This document shows positions 1 to 6,985 of a stretch of 64,000 bases of DNA, piece after piece. Below the pieces are notes generated by a model. The model made no database searches and had not been told where the DNA came from. It was given only the letters and a program-made list of their open reading frames with translations. Location of the stretch: contig BQJD01000016.1 in NCBI GenBank assembly GCA_021604525.1, positions 1 through 64,000 of the forward strand, read 5' to 3'. The DNA is from a marine bacterium B5-7. Lineage in GTDB: Bacteria; Pseudomonadota; Gammaproteobacteria; Arenicellales; CAJQKF01. How positions within the stretch are numbered: position 1 is the stretch's first letter; every line of letters begins with the position of its first letter. A program made the position numbers and the translations under genes.

Positions 1-611
1 CCGAAGAAAAACGGATCGCCACAGGTATCGGCGGGAGAGATGCCCGTTATCCAGTCGCTGCCCCAGGATTTGTCGTTAGCCTGCACGTTTGCGTGAACCG
101 TACCCTGCCAGAGGATCTCGGATGTGCAAGTCATCTGAGGCCTGTCGCCAGCTTGGCCAGCTTGAGCCGGTCCAACCAGGGCATCCAACAGGTCTTGTTT
201 CAACTGTTCGTTCTGGCCATCATTGTAGTTATCTTCAAAGCGGTGGAGTATCTGAATGAACCAACTATCGCCACCGGCGGGCTCGGCATAACCCAAGAGG
301 TTATCCATCAGCATTTTCATCTTGGGTTGTTCTTGTCCCGCATGGGCAGGCGAAATGAGTTTGTCGATAATGGATTTGTTTTCAGTGGAGCTTTCCACAC
401 GTGCATAAGAGTCGAATCGATTGCTGTTGTTTTGGCCAAGCAGCAAAGTGGTGCCGCCTGAAAGCGGGCTTCCCCCGGTGGTCTGGGCATGTGCCGGCAA
501 CAGTACGGATTCAACTGCCGGGGTTGACCATGCTGTGGGTAGTTTGCTGGCTGCAACCGCGCCGCCGCCTGCGGTGAGAGCTTTGAGCAGTGTTCTTCGG
601 TTCGATTTCAT
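1..611 (-). CDS. Tat-exported protein of unknown function, N-terminal part (cut by window edge)
   Basis: Reading the minus strand from the ATG at 611 gives an open frame that runs off the left edge (about 203 codons). A ribosome binding site (GTGAGG) lies about 9 bases upstream. The protein begins MKSNRRTLLKAL, a twin-arginine signal, followed by an Ala/Gly-rich stretch and then PAVESVLLPAHAQ, so export through Tat is likely. Related short blocks recur: LPAHAQ (near residue 40), SPAHAGQ (near 88) and GPAQAGQ (near 148). Two Cys residues are visible near the truncated end. I do not recognise the family. The PAHAQ ending of the signal region resembles small Tat-exported proteins of unknown role in gammaproteobacteria, but that is a recollection, not a search result. 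The product beyond residue 203 is unseen. Confidence 0.75.
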   Translation of the reverse strand, partial: MKSNRRTLLKALTAGGGAVAASKLPTAWSTPAVESVLLPAHAQTTGGSPLSGGTTLLLGQNNSNRFDSYARVESSTENKSIIDKLISPAHAGQEQPKMKMLMDNLLGYAEPAGGDSWFIQILHRFEDNYNDGQNEQLKQDLLDALVGPAQAGQAGDRPQMTCTSEILWQGTVHANVQANDKSWGSDWITGISPADTCGDPFFF

Positions 612-915
612 GGGATTAGCCTCACTTTTCAGTGATTATTGGTCGAGATGCCTTAAACGCGATATATAGTGTCGCCTTGATGACGGATTGTTAATAGTTT
701 ACAGAAAATGTCTAGTCAATACACTGGTTTAGGGAAATGAATCTCTTGTGTAAAAATTCTGATTTGACGGAACGCCCTCTCATCTGCCCTCGGGGATTGA
801 TGTACTGTTTTTTTTGCAATTGAGTCGCGGTGTCTCGCATACAGGTATTACAGCTTGTAGTGACGTTGTGTGAACACTATGATTCCGCGAATTCACAACT
901 AACAGGATGCCTGCA
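612..915. other. Intergenic region with divergent promoters expected
   Basis: This is the space between the divergent Tat gene and the GlcG-like gene. It is AT-rich around 660-800 (runs such as the T-tract near 810). On the minus strand a TTAACA element followed about 18-20 bases later by an ACTATATAT stretch (about 665-690) could be a promoter for the Tat gene. I see no convincing plus-strand promoter and no RNA gene here. Confidence 0.35.
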
Positions 916-1347
916 ATGTCGAGTAGTACCGTGTTGAGCCTGCAAAGCGCTCAGAAAATTATTGATACCAGCCTCACCAAGGGGCATGAGTTGAAATTGA
1001 AGCCATTAACCGTGGTAGTACTGGATACAAGTGGGGCGATCAAGGCCTGCGCTCGTGAAGATAACGCCACCTCACTGCGTCCGGACATCGCCATGGGTAA
1101 GGCCTCCGGTGCACTTTCCATGGGTGTTTCGTCACGCGCCCTGGGCGAGATGTCACAAGCCCGACCGCAGTTTTTTAGTGCCCTGGTTGCTACTTCACAA
1201 GGACAGATGATCCCCGCTGCCGGTGGCGTGCTGATCCGATCCGGCGATCTTGTGATCGGTGCGGTTGGGATAACGGGGGATACATCGGATAACGACGAGG
1301 CCTGCGCGATTGCAGGGATTGAGGCGGCTGGCTTTCAGGCCGGCTGA
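916..1347 (+). CDS. GlcG/HbpS-family heme-binding-like protein
   Basis: This is a small (143-residue) single-domain protein of the GlcG/HbpS family (DUF336/PF03928). Family members bind heme or cobalamin-type ligands or sit beside glycolate-oxidation and corrinoid genes; the substrate here is unknown. Family features visible are the early segment with VVVLDTSGAIKAC and the C-terminal glycine-rich core IPAAGGVLIRSGDLVIGAVG followed by DNDEACAIAGIEA. An ATG also exists at 907, but AGGA sits about 8 bases before the ATG at 916, so 916 is preferred. No signal peptide is seen, so it is probably cytoplasmic. It stands alone and is followed by a strong hairpin. Confidence 0.85.
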   Translation: MSSSTVLSLQSAQKIIDTSLTKGHELKLKPLTVVVLDTSGAIKACAREDNATSLRPDIAMGKASGALSMGVSSRALGEMSQARPQFFSALVATSQGQMIPAAGGVLIRSGDLVIGAVGITGDTSDNDEACAIAGIEAAGFQAG

Positions 1348-1357
1348 TTTGGGTCTG

Positions 1358-1401
1358 CACGACAATAATCCACCGCAAATCTGCGGTGGATTATTATCGT
1401 G
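1358..1401. terminator. Long near-perfect hairpin, probable bidirectional terminator
   Basis: Two 20-base arms (1358-1377 and 1382-1401) are reverse complements with a single mismatch, separated by a 4-base loop. The AT-rich ends (ATAAT/ATTAT) give U-rich flanks on either strand. It lies 10 bases after the plus-strand gene ending at 1347 and 1 base from the stop of the minus-strand ORF at 1403, so it would serve both. Confidence 0.8.
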
Positions 1402-1402
1402 C

Positions 1403-1594
1403 CTAGTTGTAAGCCAGAAAGGCGACCCGGGGGGAGATATCCGTGGATTCGTTGGTGTCGCTTGGTAGCAACTCCGTGAGTCCTCCCCGCCCAATTTTTT
1501 TCTGATCACCTTCATGCGATGTGCCTTCATCCGCTGTCTTGCTGGATTCGGTCCCACCGCCGCTTGTCTGCCCCACCTTTGTTGTTTTGCTCAT
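1403..1594 (-). CDS. Small hypothetical protein (63 aa), Ser/Thr/Gly-rich
   Basis: A 63-codon frame starts with ATG at 1594 and stops at 1403, immediately against the 1358-1401 hairpin. That placement is the main reason to believe it is transcribed. The N-terminal half is polar and rich in Gly, Ser, Thr and Lys (MSKTTKVGQTSGGG). The C-terminal half ends ISPRVAFLAYN. There is no Cys, no signal peptide and no membrane segment. A leader-plus-core layout like a modified-peptide precursor can be imagined, but no maturation enzyme gene is adjacent, so this is only a thought. No clear Shine-Dalgarno is seen. Function unknown; it may be spurious. Confidence 0.4.
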   Translation of the reverse strand: MSKTTKVGQTSGGGTESSKTADEGTSHEGDQKKIGRGGLTELLPSDTNESTDISPRVAFLAYN

Positions 1595-1865
1595 GTCTGG
1601 AAAAACCCGTTTGGTTTCAACGTTGTAATAATGAATATTAATAAAAATAATGAAGAATATCTACAAGGTTATTCAGAAATAGCGACTAAATGCGGTTTAA
1701 AATTACGTAAATGCGTCACATTTGTGATTGGTGGCTCAATAAAATTGTCCATATTCCTAATCTGAGACCGCAATAGGTCGTTGAGATTCAATGACTTTAC
1801 GTTATCAAATCATTAATAATGATCAATGGGGCAAATCTGCAGAATCGGGGCTACATCTGGCGAAA
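1595..1865. other. AT-rich intergenic patch
   Basis: The stretch 1620-1770 is strikingly AT-rich compared with its surroundings. On the minus strand, TTGTAG followed after 17 bases by TATTAA (about 1640-1670) could drive the small ORF at 1403-1594. A 44-codon plus-strand frame beginning ATGAATATT at 1631 exists but has no ribosome binding site. I see no RNA gene. Confidence 0.35.
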
Positions 1866-3644
1866 TCATGGTTGAACAAGCGGCTCGCCGAGATCCTGTT
1901 CAACCCGCACTACGGCATCGCGCTGTTGCTGCAGTCGCCACAGTTTGGCGTACTCGCCATCAAGGGTCAGAAGTTGGTCATGAGTACCGCGTTCGACGAT
2001 TCTTCCATGTTCGATCACGATGATCTGATCGCTATCCACCACGGTCGATAACCGATGGGCGATGACCAGTGTGGTGCGATCCATGGAAATCTCATTGAGC
2101 GCATGCTGGATGCTTCGTTCCGACCCGGAGTCGAGCGAAGAGGTGGCTTCGTCAAGAATGAGGATGGGCGGGTTTTTTAACAATGTCCGTGCGATTGCCA
2201 CACGCTGCTTCTCACCACCTGAAAGTTTCAAGCCGCGTTCGCCGACCAGGGTTTCAAGTCCGGCCGGAAGATTGCCGACAAACGATTCAAGGTGGGCAAG
2301 ACGCACGGCAGCGTTGATCTCCTCTATGCTGGCGTCGGGTCGTCCGTAACCAATGTTGGCCAGCAATGAATCGTTAAACAACACGGTGTCCTGGGGAACG
2401 ATGCCAATGGTTGCGCGCAGGCTATCGATGGTGACATCACGAATATCGGTGCCGCCTATCGTTATGTGCCCGCGCGTGGTGTCATAAAACCTGAACAGTA
2501 ATCTTGCAAGGGTTGATTTGCCTGCGCCACTGGGACCCACCACGGCGACCTTCTTGCCGGCCGGAATGATGAAGTCGATATCGTGCAGGATGTCGCGATT
2601 CGCGTCATAGTTGAAATCGACGTGCTCGAAACGGATGTCGCCGTCACCCGATTGAAGTGGCTTGGCATCGTCGGCTTCCTTGACCTCCGGGTCGACATCC
2701 ATTAACGAGAACATCCGGTCCATGTCGGTCAGACAGTGCTTGATCTCGCGAAACACCGAACCGAGAAAATTAAGCGGCAGGTATATCTGGATCATGAAGG
2801 CATTGACCATGACAAAATCACCCAATGTCATTACGCCATCGACCACCTGGCGCGCGGCCATGATCAATAAAATCGTCAGGCCGATACCGATGATAAAACC
2901 CTGACCGGTATTGAGTAACGCCAGCGATACCTGGCTTTTTACAGATGCCTTTTCCCAGACTTTCAGATTGCGGTTGTATTTGTCTGCCTCAAGGCGTTCG
3001 TTACCGAAATATTTGACCGTCTCGTAGTTGATCAGAGAGTCGATCGCCGTGGTGTTGGCTATGGAATCCGCCTGATTCATCTCGATGCGGAATTTAAGAC
3101 GCCATTCGGTGACTTTCCAGGTGTAAAGAAAATAAATCACCACTGTGACCAGCGTCACCACGCTGAACCAGATGTCGAAGCGGGTGAATAAAATGGCGCA
3201 TACCACGATAATCTCGAACATCGTGGGAAGGATACTGAACACCAGATAATTAAGTAGCTGAGTAATGCTGCGGCTACCACGTTCCATATCTCGCGATACG
3301 CCGCCAGTCTGACGATCGAGATGAAAGCGTAGCGATAACGCGTGCAGATGTTCGAATACTTTAAGCCCGATTTCGCGAGTTGACTGTTGCGCGGCTTTGG
3401 CGAAAACCGCATTGCGTAGTTCCTGGAAGACGCTGGTGGACAGCCGCAGCAGGCCATAGCCAACCAGCAGTGCGATGGGTATGACGACGATGCCGGCTTG
3501 TACCGTGGATGCATCGAGGCTATCGACAATTGACTTCAAGGCAAGTGGAACGCCGATATTGGCGAACTTGGCGAGAATAAGAAACAGTAATGCGAGACCG
3601 ATACGCCAGCGATGTTGCGAGAGATACGGCAACAGGGTTTTCAT
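1866..3644 (-). CDS. ABC transporter, fused permease/ATPase, Atm1/HMT1 type
   Basis: This is a half-size ABC exporter (about 592 residues) with an N-terminal six-helix transmembrane domain (about 1-310) and a C-terminal ATPase. Visible motifs are Walker A GPSGAGKST, signature LSGGEKQRVAIART, Walker B ILILDEATSSLD and the H-loop IAHRLSTV. The transmembrane part (YETVKYFGNE, LNTGQGFIIGIGL) matches the Atm1/HMT1 group, which exports glutathione-linked or metal-chelate compounds; the exact substrate is not readable. I chose ATG at 3644 (MKTLLPYL); an in-frame TTG at 3698 would add 18 residues but neither has a clear ribosome binding site. It is the last gene of the minus-strand cluster beginning at 6801, 85 bases after the NDUFA9-like gene. 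Confidence 0.9.
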   Translation of the reverse strand: MKTLLPYLSQHRWRIGLALLFLILAKFANIGVPLALKSIVDSLDASTVQAGIVVIPIALLVGYGLLRLSTSVFQELRNAVFAKAAQQSTREIGLKVFEHLHALSLRFHLDRQTGGVSRDMERGSRSITQLLNYLVFSILPTMFEIIVVCAILFTRFDIWFSVVTLVTVVIYFLYTWKVTEWRLKFRIEMNQADSIANTTAIDSLINYETVKYFGNERLEADKYNRNLKVWEKASVKSQVSLALLNTGQGFIIGIGLTILLIMAARQVVDGVMTLGDFVMVNAFMIQIYLPLNFLGSVFREIKHCLTDMDRMFSLMDVDPEVKEADDAKPLQSGDGDIRFEHVDFNYDANRDILHDIDFIIPAGKKVAVVGPSGAGKSTLARLLFRFYDTTRGHITIGGTDIRDVTIDSLRATIGIVPQDTVLFNDSLLANIGYGRPDASIEEINAAVRLAHLESFVGNLPAGLETLVGERGLKLSGGEKQRVAIARTLLKNPPILILDEATSSLDSGSERSIQHALNEISMDRTTLVIAHRLSTVVDSDQIIVIEHGRIVERGTHDQLLTLDGEYAKLWRLQQQRDAVVRVEQDLGEPLVQP

Positions 3645-3729
3645 GGTGGCGAAGTCGTTGCGATGTTCGCTCGGCAGTTCGGTGCGGCTAATTCTCAATT
3701 AAGTATGTCCGTAGTATCAGTTTGGCGTA

Positions 3730-4677
3730 CTAGCCATGAATGGCCCGGCCTGGGTCTTTGAGATAGTCAAGATGTTTGCTGTCGAACGGCGTCAGATCGA
3801 TTTTGAACATCCCGGCTATTTCACTGGCATTGGCGATATTGCCCTGCATGAGCAGGGTGACTTGATCAGCAGTTAACGGAAACCAGTCAAACCGTTGAAA
3901 TACTTTTGCAACGCTGCGAACACCCCAGGCCGGTGCCGGCAACAGCCATTTGCCATCGCGACCGCTGGCCCAGGCAATGGTGCGTATGATGTCCTTCCAA
4001 TAAACACGATTCGGCCCGCCTAACTCGAAAATTCGTCCGTAACTTGCCGGCGTATCGACGCTGGCGACAAAGGCTTGCGCGACATTGTCGACATGCACCG
4101 GATTCATTTCCTGTTTGCCTGCCGCCAGCACGTTCAGCCCCGGAAAAAACACGGCGGCGGGAATCGGCGGATCCACGAGCTGGTGCTTGAGTTGGGTGCA
4201 GAACTCCATCCGCCCACGGGGGTCGCCGAAGATGACGCTGGGCCGGAAGACGGTCCACTGGCAATCGGATTCGGCGAGCAGCTCTTCGGCGTGGTGCTTG
4301 GTTCGCTGGTATGAGGTCGCGCCGGCATCGACACCGTTTGCACTCATCAGAATAATGCGCCCGATACCGCTGTCACGGGCGGCTTCGAGCGCGTTGCTGA
4401 AACCCTGGTACTGAATCGCTTCGAAGGTTATGCCGCGTGATGGAAACTCGCGCAGTATGCCCGGCAGGTAGATCATCGCCCGGGCTCCGCTCATGACTTC
4501 CTTAAGTGCATCGGAATCGTCAATGTCGCCCGGCACGATTTCGCAGGCATCCCGCTGTACGACTTTACCCTCACTACCCTGGCGGACCAGCAGGCGGGGC
4601 GTGTGTTCGGCAGCGATGAGCCTGTCAACGATGTAACTGCCGACGAAGCCGGTCCCACCGATGACGCTAACTTTCAT
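3730..4677 (-). CDS. NAD(P)-binding atypical SDR, complex I NDUFA9-like
   Basis: This 315-residue protein opens with the Rossmann motif GGTGFVGSYIV (residues 7-17) and continues as an extended atypical short-chain dehydrogenase of the NDUFA9/NmrA-like group. Visible landmarks are LMSANGVDA, the YQRTKHHAEE segment (Tyr and Lys spaced as in SDR proteins) and the TVFRPSVIFGDPRGR block typical of NDUFA9-like bacterial proteins. Family members act as NAD(P)H-binding chaperones or reductases linked to membrane or quinone metabolism; a specific reaction cannot be assigned. The ATG at 4677 overlaps the end of the upstream UDG-fold gene by 11 bases, suggesting translational coupling. Confidence 0.88.
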   Translation of the reverse strand: MKVSVIGGTGFVGSYIVDRLIAAEHTPRLLVRQGSEGKVVQRDACEIVPGDIDDSDALKEVMSGARAMIYLPGILREFPSRGITFEAIQYQGFSNALEAARDSGIGRIILMSANGVDAGATSYQRTKHHAEELLAESDCQWTVFRPSVIFGDPRGRMEFCTQLKHQLVDPPIPAAVFFPGLNVLAAGKQEMNPVHVDNVAQAFVASVDTPASYGRIFELGGPNRVYWKDIIRTIAWASGRDGKWLLPAPAWGVRSVAKVFQRFDWFPLTADQVTLLMQGNIANASEIAGMFKIDLTPFDSKHLDYLKDPGRAIHG

Positions 4678-5287
4678 TGATATTCTCCGAATCGAGTATT
4701 TCGCTTACGCGTATCCGTAACATGGGTACGACTTGCGTCTCAAACCAGTCGTTATTGCGAAGCCAGGCTGTATTTCTCGGAGAAGGATGCGGCAGCGGCA
4801 GATATTCCGGCTGATAATCACGCCATGCCTGAACGGTTTCGGTAAGGGTTTTCTTGCGTGTCTTACCCAGGTAGTAGCTTTGCGCATACTGACCAATAAG
4901 AAGGGTCAGACGGATGTCGGTTAGTAACGGCCGCAGGCGCCCGTGCCACAGAGGCGCACATTCCGGGATGGGCGGCAGGTCGCCACTTTTGCCCTTGCCT
5001 GGATAACACAGCCCCGCCGGGACGATAGCAATGTGGTGGTCGTCATAGAACTTGTCTTCAGACAAGTTCAGCCATTCGCGCAGGCGTCGCCCACTGGCAT
5101 CGTTCCACGGAATGCCGGTTTCGTGAACGCGGGTTCCGGGTGCCTGACCAACGATAAGAATACGTGCCGAGGCGCGTGCGCGAATGACGGGCCTTGGACC
5201 GAGCGGCAGGCGGTCCGCACATAATCGACAGCCTCGCGCCGCCTTGACGCAACGCTCGACGGTGTCGTGTTTGCCTGCCTCGCTCAT
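4667..5287 (-). CDS. Uracil-DNA glycosylase superfamily protein (COG1573-like)
   Basis: This 206-residue protein has the UDG-fold signatures LIVGQAPG (about residues 44-51), GIPWNDASGRRLREWL, and the late PLPHPSPRN motif that carries the catalytic-type histidine region. The N-terminus has a Cys cluster (CRLCADR) of the kind seen in this COG1573 group; whether it holds an iron-sulfur cluster as in family 4 UDGs is not clear, because the full four-Cys pattern is not evident. It would remove uracil or act on another damaged base. Its ATG at 5287 overlaps the choline-sulfatase stop by 4 bases and its 3' end overlaps the NDUFA9-like gene, so all three are probably cotranscribed. Confidence 0.88.
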   Translation of the reverse strand: MSEAGKHDTVERCVKAARGCRLCADRLPLGPRPVIRARASARILIVGQAPGTRVHETGIPWNDASGRRLREWLNLSEDKFYDDHHIAIVPAGLCYPGKGKSGDLPPIPECAPLWHGRLRPLLTDIRLTLLIGQYAQSYYLGKTRKKTLTETVQAWRDYQPEYLPLPHPSPRNTAWLRNNDWFETQVVPMLRIRVSEILDSENINES

Positions 5288-6801
5288 TCCTCTTTAGGAA
5301 AACGCGCACGAGACTCCACTACATTGAGGTCCATGTGGTTGCGCATGTAGCGATCATGGCTGCGCTTATTGGGTTCGAAATCCCAGGGGTGTTGCCGTCC
5401 CTTGACGAGCGCCTCATACACCGCGTGCCGGCGTGCCTGGCTTAAACGCACATCACGGTCGAATTGCGCAAGATCCCAACGTGCATGGACGTCTTTGAGA
5501 AATGCTGTGAATCGCTCGCTGTGGTCAGGATGATCAGCCAGGTTGGTCGATTCTGCGGGATCAGTTTCAAGGTCAAAAAGTTGGGGTGGATCTTCTGTGC
5601 AGTAGTTGAACTTATAGCGTCCGTCACGAATGCTGACCATGGGCGTGACAGTGCCTTCGGCGGCGTATTCCATCAGTACCGGCGTATGACGACGGCCGCC
5701 GTTCATGAGTGGTAACAGACTTTCGCCATCTATCGACAGGGGAAGCTCGCTTGAGTTGACTGAAGCCAGATCAACCAGTGTCGGCGCGACATCAAGTAGC
5801 GATACCGGCGTATCGATCAGGCCTGCTTCGATGCCGGGTCCGGCGATCATTAAAGGCACCCGTGACGATCCCTCAAAGAAACTCATCTTGAACCACAGGC
5901 CACGCTCTCCCAGCATGTCGCCGTGATCGGCGCACAGCACGATATGGGTATGATCGGTCATACCGCACCGGTCGAGTATGGCAAGCAGCTTGCCGATCTG
6001 TTCATCGAGGTACGACAGGTTGCCGAGCCAGGCGCGACGTGAGCGACGTATGTCCTCAGGCGTTATAACAAAGCGGGTATGGTCGTTGGCGAGATACAGG
6101 CGTTTGCTGTGGGCATCCTGCTCATCGAATTCGATCGCTGCGGTGATGGGTTCGAGCAGGTCGGAATTCTCATACAGATCCCAATAACGTTGTCGGGTGA
6201 CGTAGGGATCATGAGGATGGGTAAAGCTGGCGGTCAGGCACCAGGGTCGGTCGTCCAGTCTCCGCGCCAGGCGCAGCAGTTCGGCCTCGGCATGAAAGCC
6301 TGTCTCGTCATCGAATTCAAGCTGATTGCTGGTTTCAGCGACTCCCGCACCGGTAACCGAGCCGAGGTTGTGATACCACCAGTCGACTCGTTCACCGGGT
6401 TTTTGATAATCGGGCGTCCAGCCGAAGTCGGCAGGATATATGTCGGTTGTCAGACGTTCTTCGAATCCGTGCAGTTGGTCAGGCCCGACGAAGTGCATCT
6501 TGCCCGACAACGCGGTGTAGTAGCCAGCGCGTCGAAGGTTATGTGCAAACGTGGGTATGGATGCCGGAAACTCTGCTGCATTATCGTAGACGCCGGTACG
6601 CGACGGTAGCAGTCCCGTCATGAACGCCGCGCGTGCCGGCACACAAAGCGGGCTGGGTGTGTAGCAATGACTGAAACGCTTTGAGCGCTCGGCCAGGCGT
6701 TTCAGGTTCGGGGTATGCAAAGCGTTTAATGGACCATCGGGAAATAGCGTGCCGGTTGCCTGGTCGAGCATCAGGACAAGAATGTTGGGAGTACGATTCA
6801 C
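5284..6801 (-). CDS. betC: Choline-sulfatase
   Basis: This type I sulfatase would hydrolyse choline-O-sulfate to choline and sulfate, feeding glycine-betaine synthesis. The start used is GTG at 6801 with AAAGGG about 10 bases upstream; an ATG at 6876 would add 25 residues lacking family similarity. Counting from the GTG, the N-terminus reads PNILVLMLDQATGTLFPDGP, typical of choline-sulfatases. The formylglycine site is Cys53 in LCVPAR, and a metal-binding ADHGDMLGERG motif appears later. The C-terminal tail contains RDVRLSQARRHAVYEAL, matching the choline-sulfatase C-terminal domain. No signal peptide is seen, so it is cytoplasmic. It is the first gene of the cluster running down to the ABC exporter. 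The betaine-synthesis genes betA and betB are not in the window. Confidence 0.88.
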   Translation of the reverse strand: MNRTPNILVLMLDQATGTLFPDGPLNALHTPNLKRLAERSKRFSHCYTPSPLCVPARAAFMTGLLPSRTGVYDNAAEFPASIPTFAHNLRRAGYYTALSGKMHFVGPDQLHGFEERLTTDIYPADFGWTPDYQKPGERVDWWYHNLGSVTGAGVAETSNQLEFDDETGFHAEAELLRLARRLDDRPWCLTASFTHPHDPYVTRQRYWDLYENSDLLEPITAAIEFDEQDAHSKRLYLANDHTRFVITPEDIRRSRRAWLGNLSYLDEQIGKLLAILDRCGMTDHTHIVLCADHGDMLGERGLWFKMSFFEGSSRVPLMIAGPGIEAGLIDTPVSLLDVAPTLVDLASVNSSELPLSIDGESLLPLMNGGRRHTPVLMEYAAEGTVTPMVSIRDGRYKFNYCTEDPPQLFDLETDPAESTNLADHPDHSERFTAFLKDVHARWDLAQFDRDVRLSQARRHAVYEALVKGRQHPWDFEPNKRSHDRYMRNHMDLNVVESRARFPKEE

Positions 6802-6985
6802 TGATATAAACCCTTTAGGTTGGCGCTGAGTATTTGGAATTGTCGGGGAATTGGCGGTCACCGGCCAAGGGGACATTATAGGTCAGCCATGGACCACAAC
6901 GGTTATCGCGGACCGATAAAATCATCCACCCGCGAACCACCGCTGCGAGTGCTAAAATGGCAACTCTTTCATGGTTGGGATACTC

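Noticed and set aside
1631-1765. A 44-codon plus-strand frame beginning ATGAATATTAATAAAAATAA
   Set aside because: No ribosome binding site is seen and the region is low-complexity AT-rich, so chance frames are expected.
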